A DNA stretch of 45,262 nucleotides, from positions 1 through 45,262 of the IMG/VR virus record IMGVR_UViG_3300037189_017134; one strand, given 5' to 3'. The notes under the pieces were generated by a model, which was not told the origin of the DNA, searched no databases, and saw only the letters and a program-made list of their open reading frames with translations. Below, in pieces: positions 16,554-25,107 of the stretch (the stretch's first letter is position 1; each line of letters opens with the position of its first letter). The stretch is from a virus. The translations under genes and the position numbers were made by a program.

Positions 16554-17630
16554 TTATCCTTTATAACAATTTAAAGTATTAACAATATGTTCTAGATCAG
16601 ATTGTTTGAGCCACCATCCATTTGGAATACAAATTTGAGTTTTATCAAATCTGGTTACACCGGGCAAATCATTTTCAGCAAACTTCAAAGTACAATCATA
16701 CATATCATTTCTAAAATGCACAGGACTAGAAACAATTCCATTTTCTTGCAAGTATTCTACAAATTCTGATTTGTTATCCAATACATGCATACTGAATAAC
16801 CAAAAAGAACAAGTTTCATCATAAGATGGTAGAATCAAATTCTCATTCTTAACATTCTCAATTATATATTTTGAATTTTTTCTATGTGCAAGAACGGAGT
16901 CATTAGCGAGTTCAATATTACACAAACCAATAGTAGCATTAATATCGTTCATGTGATATTTAAAGCCTGCACTTGTGATATTCTGTGTGCATCTAAAAGA
17001 TTGACCCTTGGTTCGATCCAATCCAAACCAACGAAGAATTCTCGCCTCATCTTCCTTTTCTTTGTTTGGACAAACTAGAATACCACCATCGCCGCTCGTC
17101 AGAAGTTTAATCGCTTGAAAACTATAACAGATATAATCGCCTCGGGCAATCGGCTGGTCAAAGAAAGTGTCCCATGTATGTGCAGCATCTTCAATCACAG
17201 GAATACCAAAAGATTTCAATTTACCAAAATCACAAATTCTTCCTGCCCAATTAACAGCAAGAATTGCCTTGGTCTTTTTAGTAATTAAACTTTTTACCGA
17301 ATCAACATCAATAAGTCCAGTAATCGGATCAATATCAGCCCACCTAATAACTGCACCGCGGTGAATCGCACCGACCTGTGAAGCAAAGCAAGTTTGCGGA
17401 GTAGATATCACCTCATCACCAGGACCAACTCCACATAGATGTAAAGCCAAATCAATAGCGGATGTACATGAATTAACAGTAACGGGTCGGGTAGAGGTTT
17501 GCAAATGAGCATGAAGTGCATCCTCAAATTCTTCAACTTTGGGACCTTGACCAATGAACCCAGACTGCAATACTGAACCAACGGCTTCGGAGGCATTCTC
17601 CGACATTCTAACTTTAAATAACTGAATCAT
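16554..17630 (-). CDS. DegT/DnrJ/EryC1/StrS-family sugar aminotransferase
   Basis: A 358-aa PLP enzyme. It shows SGFIGQGPKVEEFE at the start, VNSCTSAIDLALHL for PLP phosphate binding, VIEDAAHTWDT (Asp for the pyridine nitrogen) and the lysine in CYSFQAIKLLTSGDGG. It converts an NDP-keto-sugar to an amino sugar. With the SDR before it and the GNAT acetyltransferase next to it, the expected product is an N-acylated amino-deoxysugar. It is close to full family length (about 370-400). It overlaps the acetyltransferase reading frame by 17 bases. Confidence 0.9.
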   Translation of the reverse strand: MIQLFKVRMSENASEAVGSVLQSGFIGQGPKVEEFEDALHAHLQTSTRPVTVNSCTSAIDLALHLCGVGPGDEVISTPQTCFASQVGAIHRGAVIRWADIDPITGLIDVDSVKSLITKKTKAILAVNWAGRICDFGKLKSFGIPVIEDAAHTWDTFFDQPIARGDYICYSFQAIKLLTSGDGGILVCPNKEKEDEARILRWFGLDRTKGQSFRCTQNITSAGFKYHMNDINATIGLCNIELANDSVLAHRKNSKYIIENVKNENLILPSYDETCSFWLFSMHVLDNKSEFVEYLQENGIVSSPVHFRNDMYDCTLKFAENDLPGVTRFDKTQICIPNGWWLKQSDLEHIVNTLNCYKG

Positions 17631-18087
17631 AATGATACTCCATCTTTATAATTTTACCATCATCACCAATAACTCTGAAGCCGATTTTATTGTATACAGA
17701 GAAAGCGACCATGTTAGATTTCAGAACTTCCAATTTAATAGGCAAATTAAAAGATTTGGAATTTTGAACTAGGTAATTAAAAAGCGTTGAACCATACCCC
17801 TTACCGCGTTCGGCTTCAACTAAACCACCAGTCAATAAAACAAATCCATCTTCTACTCGGATATATCCATATCCGACAGGTTCTACTGCAACACCATGAT
17901 GAATTTTATGAAGAAGATAAAGTTTGTTATTGTCTTTATCTAATGTAGAATACCATTTCTTCTGCTGTTCTTCCGAAATTGTAGAGGTATTTCGAGTCAT
18001 GAAATCCTTACACAAATTACGAATTCTCCGAAGTTCTTCAACCTCAGATTCAGTGCGAATTATAGTCATAACTAAACAATCAGACAT
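17614..18087 (-). CDS. GNAT-family N-acetyltransferase
   Basis: A 157-aa acetyltransferase. VEAERGKGYGSTLFNYLV carries the acetyl-CoA pyrophosphate loop (R/Q-x-x-G-x-G/A), and SVYNKIGFRVIGDDG is the C-terminal GNAT block. The ATG at 18087 is preferred: GAGGT lies 5 bases upstream and the gene then begins 8 bases after the preceding stop. It probably acetylates the amino group installed by the DegT enzyme next door. Confidence 0.8.
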   Translation of the reverse strand: MSDCLVMTIIRTESEVEELRRIRNLCKDFMTRNTSTISEEQQKKWYSTLDKDNNKLYLLHKIHHGVAVEPVGYGYIRVEDGFVLLTGGLVEAERGKGYGSTLFNYLVQNSKSFNLPIKLEVLKSNMVAFSVYNKIGFRVIGDDGKIIKMEYHYDSVI

Positions 18088-18094
18088 ATTTACC

Positions 18095-18946
18095 TCACGT
18101 TTTATAAGAAAAGAATTGAGACTCATCTTCTTGATTGTATGACTCTCTCACAAATTTCTTCCATTCAGGAACTCGATCATATTGATGCACAATACAAAAC
18201 GGCTCACACTTAGAAGTATAGACTAAACCATTAGCAAATGAAGGTTCTTTTTCTAGAAGATTAGGTCTAAATGAATTAATTTTGCTAGGATCAACAGTAG
18301 TTCCGGCTTGGCAAGCCCAACCATCTTTTTGTTGAGCAAATTTGACAATATCTTTGTATGGTTGAGTTTGAATCAAAACATTAAAGACCGCCTGATCGAC
18401 GATAGGTATAGGCCTATTGATAGCAGATAAGAAAATGTTCAGTATCAAATCTTTGACATATTCAGATTTTCCACCGATAGTACCGACATTATAAATTTCA
18501 TTGTCTTTAAAATTATCATATACAAATTCACCAAAAGTCTGCATGAGATTTTGATTGCCCCATGGCTCATCTATGTACTTCAAACTTTCCGATCCAGCAA
18601 CAAGTTTCTTATCACCAAGATTTTTTTCTAACCATTCGACAGGATTAGTTTGAAAATAAACATCTTTAACATCAGTAGTTATGACATAATCATATTCCTG
18701 CCAATGTTCTTTTAGATATGCATAAATGAATAGAAATCGACTAACATGAATAGGTAGATTTACCTTATTCATTGCAACAATATGAAAATTCTGATTGATT
18801 AATTCTTCAATCGTTTCTTTTGTAGACTCATCGACAACCATCACTTTATCACCGGTAAAACCACAACGATCAATTGATTCAGCCCAAGGTTTTAATTGAT
18901 TGTAGTTGTAATTCGTGAACGCACCAATAATTAAACTTTTCGCCAT
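18095..18946 (-). CDS. Glycosyltransferase-like protein
   Basis: A 283-aa protein with LIIGAFTNYNYNQLKPW at the start, DYVITTDVKDVYFQTNP (an acidic DxxD-type metal site after a hydrophobic strand) and CIVHQYDRVPEWKKFV near the end. The His of HQYDR is a likely ligand. The layout is that of small GT-A transferases in phage and capsule clusters. It overlaps the GT2 gene upstream by 16 bases. Donor unknown. Confidence 0.6.
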   Translation of the reverse strand: MAKSLIIGAFTNYNYNQLKPWAESIDRCGFTGDKVMVVDESTKETIEELINQNFHIVAMNKVNLPIHVSRFLFIYAYLKEHWQEYDYVITTDVKDVYFQTNPVEWLEKNLGDKKLVAGSESLKYIDEPWGNQNLMQTFGEFVYDNFKDNEIYNVGTIGGKSEYVKDLILNIFLSAINRPIPIVDQAVFNVLIQTQPYKDIVKFAQQKDGWACQAGTTVDPSKINSFRPNLLEKEPSFANGLVYTSKCEPFCIVHQYDRVPEWKKFVRESYNQEDESQFFSYKT

Positions 18947-19641
18947 GGAAATTCACCTTTATATTTCTGATCCATAATTTTATTGCCATTTATAAAAAAT
19001 TCTTTGTTGACAGATCCGGCACCACCATCAACACGATAATTCACAGTATAATTACCTGTACAATCAAACTTATTAAAATGTTGTGCAATTGTACCTAAGA
19101 AAACTCTATCTTGACCCCACCCGCCATGCCAAACAGATGCTAATTTTATAGCAATTTCAGTTTTAATGCAATAGGAATTAGTGTCAACATGATTAACTCC
19201 ATGATAAGTTTGCCATTTACCTAACGATTCACAATCATCATTGCACACATAATTACCTTGTTTGTCATATACTTTTCTAAGAGAATATGACCATTGTAAA
19301 TTATTTTTAGTAATAGTATCTATGCAGGTACTCACATGGTCATTGTCGAACCAATTGTCTTGGTCCAAATATAGTACATATTCCGTGTCAATCAGGTGAG
19401 TGAAGGCGGCATAAATTCTATGTCCATAAAAACCTTTTGCACCGACATTGATTGGTAGATATGAAATTTTTAAATTATTTGCGCCTAGGTATTCATCAGT
19501 AATGACTTTCACTTTTCCATAATTATCAATACCGTCACATACAACATAACAGGTTGTGGGATATGTCTGTTGAAGTACACTTTCTATTGCTTTCCTCAAC
19601 TCAGGTGCGCCTGTAGTTGGTATAATCACTGTTGCTGTCAT
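18931..19641 (-). CDS. Family 2 glycosyltransferase
   Basis: A 236-aa GT-A enzyme: TVIIPTTGAPELRKAIESVL, VVCDGIDNYGKV, and the metal site YVLYLDQDNWFD at about residues 89-100. NTNSYCIKTE-like and GGWGQDRVFL segments match acceptor-side motifs of GT2 proteins. It is the first gene of the 12-gene sugar cassette and follows the preceding virion-type gene after 14 bases. No separate promoter was found in front of it. Confidence 0.8.
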   Translation of the reverse strand: MTATVIIPTTGAPELRKAIESVLQQTYPTTCYVVCDGIDNYGKVKVITDEYLGANNLKISYLPINVGAKGFYGHRIYAAFTHLIDTEYVLYLDQDNWFDNDHVSTCIDTITKNNLQWSYSLRKVYDKQGNYVCNDDCESLGKWQTYHGVNHVDTNSYCIKTEIAIKLASVWHGGWGQDRVFLGTIAQHFNKFDCTGNYTVNYRVDGGAGSVNKEFFINGNKIMDQKYKGEFPWRKV

Positions 19642-19655
19642 AATATAAACACCTA

Positions 19656-20393
19656 TTAAATTTGTACAATAACTGCCGTACTTGGTACTGAATCGGTAAC
19701 AACTATTCGTCCGGCTGAATCTCCTTTAGACGGCGACTTTCCATATATTTTAGGAACACCCTTAGTATCTTTTGCATCTGGATCAAATCTTTGGTCTTCT
19801 CGTCTAGCCCTCAACCGGAAATATAACTGATGCGTTTTTGCATATTTGGTGGCCTCCGTCAATTGGCCATTCAATATAACTTCATTATTTTTCACATTAT
19901 ATGGTCCAGAAACATTCATTGGACCAATATACATGTAATCTATTGGACCACCCATTTTAGTATTACCTACAACAATTTTAACTTTATCACTATCTCCAAT
20001 TTTACCATAAACATCAGGAACTTTATCACCTATTGCAAGTTTTTCTTTTTGTAATAGGTGTTTATGTGCAGTTTTCATAAACTTTGTTGCAATTCCAGGA
20101 GAAGCAAGTTCCAATCCCTTTAATCCGCCTCCAGCTAACGAAGGAGCAGATTCTCCCTTCAATGAAAGATTAATTGTAGTCTCTTTACCTTTCACCAACA
20201 CAACAAGTTCAACGTCTGTGTAAGGTTCAGAGCCGCCGGCTTGCCTTCCTTTATATTTCCTAGCATCAATTACGCCGTGTATTTTCACTTTTCCGGCAAC
20301 AACAGTTACCGGATTATTCTTATTTTTATTGATTGCAGCCCGTATAAAATTAATAACACCGTTCTCTTGTCGTTCGGCGGAAACTCCTGCCAT
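19656..20393 (-). CDS. Conserved T4-like phage protein, possible nuclease-like fold
   Basis: A 245-aa protein starting MAGVSAERQENGVINFIRAA. This start was chosen because the MAGVSA opening is conserved in relatives that I recall from T4-like phages, and because it is preceded 20 bases upstream by a late-promoter-like box. Residues about 49-82 (GSEPYTDVELVVLV, then TINLSLKGESAPSL) show the spacing of a PD-(D/E)XK core with Ser before L-K. This is a pattern match only. It lies between gp41 and the sugar cassette. Function unknown. Confidence 0.5.
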   Translation of the reverse strand: MAGVSAERQENGVINFIRAAINKNKNNPVTVVAGKVKIHGVIDARKYKGRQAGGSEPYTDVELVVLVKGKETTINLSLKGESAPSLAGGGLKGLELASPGIATKFMKTAHKHLLQKEKLAIGDKVPDVYGKIGDSDKVKIVVGNTKMGGPIDYMYIGPMNVSGPYNVKNNEVILNGQLTEATKYAKTHQLYFRLRARREDQRFDPDAKDTKGVPKIYGKSPSKGDSAGRIVVTDSVPSTAVIVQI

Positions 20394-20413
20394 AATAATC
20401 CCCCAAATGAGGA

Positions 20414-20421
20414 TATTTATG
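20414..20421 (-). promoter_or_regulatory. T4-type late promoter-like box
   Basis: CATAAATA on the minus strand, one base from TATAAATA, between the stop of gp41 and the ATG at 20393 (20 bases away). It would separate a late-expressed gene, and perhaps the sugar cassette, from early replication genes. Confidence 0.4.
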
Positions 20422-21813
20422 TCACACTTTAAATCCCTCAAATCCTTTTTTGCGTGGCTGATCTCTAGTGCCAAATGTATTAAGTGGTTTATCTTGTCCC
20501 GAATCGGTAATACCAGATTGTGCAGACTGCTCAATATCATACAACTTCATTTTTGCACGGTCGATGCCGAGGGTGAATCTCTTATAGTGAGTTGGATCAT
20601 TATACCGATTCTTCAATTGTTTCACCATAATCTGATTCATACTCTCCAATTCCTCTGAAGATATAAGTGCAAACATGAAGTCGGCGGTAGCCGGCAAGCC
20701 AAAAGATTCTGAAGTATCCTCCAAACCAGGATCGCTGGAGGTAAATCCTGATCGAGTTGTCTGTGTGGCACTAACGATTGGAACACCAGCCTCCACAGCC
20801 AATCCACGAAGTTCCTCAGCAATTGCCTTGACGTAAGTATAAGAGTTGATATTCGCTCCAGCCTTAATTCTCGCTGAACAGCAAATATTCAGATAATCGA
20901 CAAAAATTATATCTGGAACAAATGACCTCTTCAGATTCAATTCGTTCAATAGAGTTTTGAAGTGTGTAGTTGATGCTGATGCGGTTGGGTATTCTTTGAT
21001 AATCAATTTACCTGTAGTTTTACTGCGGACCCGTGCGACCTTCTTATCATACATTTCTTTAGATAATTCGACCAACTCATCAGTAGTCACATTGAGTAGA
21101 TTTGCATCAATTCGTTCAGCAATCTTTTCTTCCGCCATTTCAAGTGTAATATACAATACATTCTTACCTTGAACCATGCAACTAGCCGCAACGTGACACA
21201 TGAATAGAGATTTACCTACGCCCGTACCCGCGAGAGCGATATTGAGTGTCTTGTTAGGCAATCCACCCTTGGTAATCTTATTCATATATTCCAAGTCAAA
21301 AGGAATTCTTTCTTCTTTCTTGTGGTAGAATTCATATCGCTCATCAGAATTTTCAAGATAATCATGTCCGACGGAAGTATCAAAACTAATCGCCAGAGCA
21401 TCAGACAAGATTTTAGGAATTGCTCCTTTTTCTTGCTGTCTGTCTTTACCTTCAAGAATAGAAATGGAACCCAATACTGCATTATATACAGCCTTCTCTT
21501 GACAGAACTTTTCAGTCTTATCAATTAGCCAATCCAGTTTAGAATCGGAATCTTTATTGGCTACAATTTCCTGTAAGTATGATTCACACTTTTGAACATC
21601 GTCTGTTGTGAGCGAATTCTTTTCTCTGACCGAGATACTAAGTGACTCAATAGATGCAGCAGAATTATACTTTACTGTAAACGATTCAATTTCAGTAAAT
21701 AAAGTCCTCTCTGTTCTGTCGGTGAAATATTCGGGTTTGAGAAAGGGTAAAACCTTCCTCAAATATTCCTCTTTATAGATCAGATTCTTTAGAATCGTTT
21801 GTTCCAGTTTCAT
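20422..21813 (-). CDS. 41: Replicative DNA helicase (gp41/DnaB-like)
   Basis: A 463-aa DnaB-type helicase that unwinds the phage replication fork. The N-terminal helical part (1-150) precedes a RecA-like motor with Walker A LAGTGVGKS and Walker B-like DIIFVDYLNI. GVPIVSATQTTRSGF (motif III region) and KQLKNRYNDP follow. Length is close to T4 gp41 (475). The ATG at 21813 overlaps the preceding small gene by about 40 bases. UvsX and the polymerase genes lie just upstream on the same strand, as in T4. Confidence 0.92.
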   Translation of the reverse strand: MKLEQTILKNLIYKEEYLRKVLPFLKPEYFTDRTERTLFTEIESFTVKYNSAASIESLSISVREKNSLTTDDVQKCESYLQEIVANKDSDSKLDWLIDKTEKFCQEKAVYNAVLGSISILEGKDRQQEKGAIPKILSDALAISFDTSVGHDYLENSDERYEFYHKKEERIPFDLEYMNKITKGGLPNKTLNIALAGTGVGKSLFMCHVAASCMVQGKNVLYITLEMAEEKIAERIDANLLNVTTDELVELSKEMYDKKVARVRSKTTGKLIIKEYPTASASTTHFKTLLNELNLKRSFVPDIIFVDYLNICCSARIKAGANINSYTYVKAIAEELRGLAVEAGVPIVSATQTTRSGFTSSDPGLEDTSESFGLPATADFMFALISSEELESMNQIMVKQLKNRYNDPTHYKRFTLGIDRAKMKLYDIEQSAQSGITDSGQDKPLNTFGTRDQPRKKGFEGFKV

Positions 21814-22093
21814 CAATTATTTCCTGTTCAATGTTAGAACTCATTATCTCTACCAAAAGACCACCAATGTAATCCTTAAAATCTTGGTCTTTTTCCATGA
21901 CCTTTGGCTTGTCGAATGTCGATTCTAACACATCATAGTTGAAAAGTAAATACATTTGATCATCTTTTTCTTCAAATTTGACTTTGCCATATTTGAATAC
22001 AGTATCCTTGTATTTGCTTGTAAGCAACCTAACGTGTACCGAATTCGCATCATCCTTAGGATAAATGAAACAGTAGTCAATACCTTCATTCAT
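21773..22093 (-). CDS. Conserved small protein between uvsX and 41
   Basis: A 106-aa acidic protein: YCFIYPKDDANSVHVRLLTS, KYGKVKFEEKDDQMYLLFNYD, FKDYIGGLLVEIMSSN. Proteins with this VHV-(K/R)-L and KF-y-Y pattern occur at the same place in T4-like marine phages (from memory), without assigned function. It starts 3 bases after uvsX and runs into gp41 with an overlap of about 40 bases, so it is probably co-translated with the helicase. Confidence 0.55.
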   Translation of the reverse strand: MNEGIDYCFIYPKDDANSVHVRLLTSKYKDTVFKYGKVKFEEKDDQMYLLFNYDVLESTFDKPKVMEKDQDFKDYIGGLLVEIMSSNIEQEIIDETGTNDSKESDL

Positions 22094-22096
22094 TTT

Positions 22097-23167
22097 TTAT
22101 TCCTCCATCTCGGCAGTTTCGGTAAACAACTCATCGTCCCGTTCATGAATAATTTCTGAAGTAGAAACTTTATATTTGTTTTCTACAAATTCTCTAAACG
22201 ACTTTGAAGTTATGATAGGCAACCAGAAAGATTTAGTATCAGTCTCTTTGATTCTGAATTTCTTTTCTTCGATTTCACCAGTTTCTTTATTAACTTTACT
22301 GTACCAACCATTGGAAGGTTTAATTACATGTCCAGATTCAAGGGCAATGTCAAGTAAGCCAGACCACTTGCTAATACCACCATCAAAAGATACAGTAACA
22401 GGGATTTTAGATTTTTCTTTGACATATCGACTCTTCTCAACATTAATGATGAAATTATAACCGATAACTTCGGTGCCTTCTTTTTCTTGTTGCCGACCAA
22501 TGATGAAAATATTATCAGCCGAGTAATAAGAACCAGTGCCGCCACCAACAATATCTTTGGGAAACATTCCAATTTCTTTGTATGTGTGATTAACCACAAT
22601 CATAGGAATATCTTTCATCGTCAGGTGAGGAGTAACCATTCTAAACAATGATTTGATCTGTTTTGCACGGGACATATCAGCAACAGATTTACCATCAAGT
22701 GCATCATCAACTTCTTTCTTTGAAGCAAGATTACCAATTGAATCAATAATGATAATCAGTTTCTCACCGCGTTCAAGTTGAGTGAGTTGATTCATAACAT
22801 CGAATTTTAGTTGTTCAATGTCCGTAAGTGGAGTATGCAACACACGCTCAGTATCAATACCAAATGAAGTGAAATATGATTGTGGAGTACCAAACTCCGA
22901 ATCATAAAAGAGTAACGCAGCATCAGGATATTTTTCCAAATATGACTTAGCCATCAGCAAACTAAATGCAGTCTTGAAATGCTTTGATGGTCCCGCCCAC
23001 ATTGTAAGTCCTGGCGTCAAACCTCCATCCAAAGAGCCAGATAATGCAACATTAACAATTGGTACCGCAGTAGAAATTATATCCTTAGCCATAAAGAATT
23101 TAGACTTCGAAAGAATGGCCGAATCTTTAATGCTGGTGTTTTTTTTAATTTTATCAAGTATGCTCAT
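22097..23167 (-). CDS. uvsX: UvsX-like recombinase
   Basis: A 356-aa RecA-family strand-exchange protein for recombination-dependent replication. Walker A is GPSKHFKTA, the UvsX form of the loop. LIIIIDSIGNLASKKE is Walker B and the following loop, PMIVVNHTYKEIGMF the L2-side region, and KSRYVKEKSKIPVTVSF the C-terminal core. The C-terminus is acidic as in T4 UvsX. It lies between the polymerase C-terminal gene and gp41, the T4-like order. Confidence 0.92.
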   Translation of the reverse strand: MSILDKIKKNTSIKDSAILSKSKFFMAKDIISTAVPIVNVALSGSLDGGLTPGLTMWAGPSKHFKTAFSLLMAKSYLEKYPDAALLFYDSEFGTPQSYFTSFGIDTERVLHTPLTDIEQLKFDVMNQLTQLERGEKLIIIIDSIGNLASKKEVDDALDGKSVADMSRAKQIKSLFRMVTPHLTMKDIPMIVVNHTYKEIGMFPKDIVGGGTGSYYSADNIFIIGRQQEKEGTEVIGYNFIINVEKSRYVKEKSKIPVTVSFDGGISKWSGLLDIALESGHVIKPSNGWYSKVNKETGEIEEKKFRIKETDTKSFWLPIITSKSFREFVENKYKVSTSEIIHERDDELFTETAEMEE

Positions 23168-23182
23168 ATTTTACCTTATTGT

Positions 23183-24538
23183 TTAACTAAAGAAGGAATC
23201 AAGTGTGCTTGTTTTTTCTATTTCCCATTTCATACAATCCAAAATAATTTTAATTGGATCGATAAAAGACTTTTCAAATTGCATATCATAATCAATATAA
23301 TTATCCAAACCAAATTCGGTCGGCAATCTAGAAGGATAAGAAATCACAGTATCTTTGAAATGATTGGGCATTTTTAGATACGCAAATTTGAGTTTCTCGC
23401 CTTCTTGAATGAGTGGATATTTCTTGGTCAGATTTTTCTCTTTAAGATGGTGATTATAGAGAATTGCACCCTTAACGTGAATTGGCGTTCCTGATTTATA
23501 TAGTTTAACGGAATCAGAATATTTGGCAAGCCCATTCAAACCTCTTGGAAAAGAAATCTCTTCTGGAGGTAACTTTCGAAAGTCTTCTCTGAATTTATTA
23601 ATGAATTCATGAATGTCGGTTTCGGTGCCAGACAACATAATCTTAATAGCCTCAGACATTTTCTCACGAATCGCCGATGGGGTCGAAGACTTTACCATCT
23701 CTAAACCCATCACCTTCATCTGAGGCTCATTGTATTGTACGCCCTCATTATTATACACATTCATAATATAACGCTTCTTGGCAGTCCAGATACCCTTATC
23801 GGCCAATGCTTCGCGCTTCATCTGCATCTTCTGGTCGTATGCATGAACATAATCAGCCAATTCTTTATAAGACTTATCAATGAATGGTTGAATCTTGTCT
23901 TCACATACCGTATCCATGAACTGTATCGTTTTTAGAATAGGTTGAGTAGTATCACAAACTTTATTGATTAGTGGACCAAGTTTCAGATAAATTGAATCTG
24001 TGTCGGATGCAATTACATAATCTTCATTAGTCTTCAACAAACCATTCATGTACTGATTCAGTTTAGACTCAATCCAACGAATGGATAACTGTCCTGCGAG
24101 TGTAACCGCAAGAGCCATACGCAGATCATAGAATCTAAAGTATTGCGATCCTAGAGCACCATAAGCAGAGTTTAGTGATACTTTCTTGGCCAATTGCAGA
24201 TTATCATAACGAGCAATTCGATTTGAAATTTCTTCCTTCTTTCGGGAGTCCTTTTCGTTTTCATATTCCTGTTTAGCTTGAAGCATCAGTTTCTTAAACT
24301 TTTTTCTGTCAACATACATTTCATCCATCATTTGTGGAAGAAACCCACGAATATCTGTACGGAATAATTGACCATTGGGAGTTAATGTGCATTGCATGAC
24401 TTCGAGAAATGAAGTATCAACACTCTTAGATAACATCGAATTTACATTAACTTTATTAATTTCTTTTTCAAACAATTCAATTGCATGAAGTTCTTTTTCA
24501 AGTTCCTCGGCCGACATATCTTTTATATTACGAAACAT
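23183..24538 (-). CDS. 43B: DNA polymerase gp43, C-terminal part (gp43B)
   Basis: A 451-aa polypeptide holding the B-family polymerase motifs after motif A: KKVSLNSAYGALGSQYFRFYD (motif B, about 119-138), ASDTDSIYLKL (motif C with the catalytic DTDS, about 178-188), and the thumb. It ends TLDSFFS, which resembles the clamp-binding tail of T4 gp43. The ATG directly follows the stop of the HNH gene (TAA-ATG). With the 430-aa N-terminal half the total is 881 aa, close to one T4 gp43 (898), so the enzyme must assemble from two chains. Confidence 0.9.
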   Translation of the reverse strand: MFRNIKDMSAEELEKELHAIELFEKEINKVNVNSMLSKSVDTSFLEVMQCTLTPNGQLFRTDIRGFLPQMMDEMYVDRKKFKKLMLQAKQEYENEKDSRKKEEISNRIARYDNLQLAKKVSLNSAYGALGSQYFRFYDLRMALAVTLAGQLSIRWIESKLNQYMNGLLKTNEDYVIASDTDSIYLKLGPLINKVCDTTQPILKTIQFMDTVCEDKIQPFIDKSYKELADYVHAYDQKMQMKREALADKGIWTAKKRYIMNVYNNEGVQYNEPQMKVMGLEMVKSSTPSAIREKMSEAIKIMLSGTETDIHEFINKFREDFRKLPPEEISFPRGLNGLAKYSDSVKLYKSGTPIHVKGAILYNHHLKEKNLTKKYPLIQEGEKLKFAYLKMPNHFKDTVISYPSRLPTEFGLDNYIDYDMQFEKSFIDPIKIILDCMKWEIEKTSTLDSFFS

Positions 24539-25072
24539 TTATTTGCACCACTTTTTTCTATTTTCCGTTTTAGTCAATATCTGTAAATTATCAGGATGAT
24601 GTAAACCACCCTTCGCAATAGGATGAATATGGTCTACTTCATGATCCTTTGGACAAATCAAATAATATTCTTTCAACTCGCTTTTTTCTTGTTTAGACAA
24701 TTCAGGAGTTTGATTTTTTATTCTTGCCCGGCGTCTGGCAGCAATCTCGTTCCGGATTCTACGCTTGTGGTCTTCACCCAAATACCTGCTTTTTTGGGCA
24801 CAAGAATAACTACAATATTTTGAATCATATTTTTCACTTTCAGTTCGAAACTTCTGTGTTTCATATTCTTTATCACAATGAAGACACTCCAATAAGGCCT
24901 TACGCTCTTTGTTTTTACATTCTAACATAAAAGGTTTCTTTATGTCAAATTTTTGTAGGTGTTTTTTAATGTTAGCATCCGAACAACCGAAATATTCCGC
25001 AACTTCATTTCTCCTCATATTTTTGGTGATAAACAATTCGTAGAGTTTGTCCTTGGTAATATTGTATTTCAC
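24539..25072 (-). CDS. HNH homing endonuclease inserted between the two polymerase halves
   Basis: A 177-aa protein. The N-terminus is a helix-turn-helix-like region (LYELFITKNMRRNEVAEYFG, then SDANIKKHLQKF). A Cys-rich zinc module follows (CLHCDKEY and KYCSYSCAQK), then the HNH core KDHEVDHIHPIAKGG with LHHPDNLQIL and a closing Asn/Lys. The start codon is GTG, with GGAG 5 bases upstream; a 9-bp hairpin lies just before it. It stands free between 43A and 43B, as in other T4-like phages with split gp43, and presumably spreads by cutting uninterrupted 43 genes. Confidence 0.88.
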   Translation of the reverse strand: MKYNITKDKLYELFITKNMRRNEVAEYFGCSDANIKKHLQKFDIKKPFMLECKNKERKALLECLHCDKEYETQKFRTESEKYDSKYCSYSCAQKSRYLGEDHKRRIRNEIAARRRARIKNQTPELSKQEKSELKEYYLICPKDHEVDHIHPIAKGGLHHPDNLQILTKTENRKKWCK

Positions 25073-25081
25073 TAATTCTCC

Positions 25082-25107
25082 AAATAAGTAACCACATATA
25101 CTTATTT
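25082..25107 (-). promoter_or_regulatory. Hairpin between 43A stop and HNH ribosome site
   Basis: A perfect 9-bp stem (AAATAAGTA / TACTTATTT) with an 8-base loop. It includes the stop of 43A and ends right before the GGAG ribosome site of the HNH gene. Hairpins at this place reduce translation of T4 homing endonucleases; a similar role is an inference. Confidence 0.45.

Noticed and set aside
20394-20540. 49-codon N-terminal extension of the gene ending at 19656
   Set aside because: It runs into the helicase gene on the same strand; the MAGVSA start with a late box upstream fits the family.
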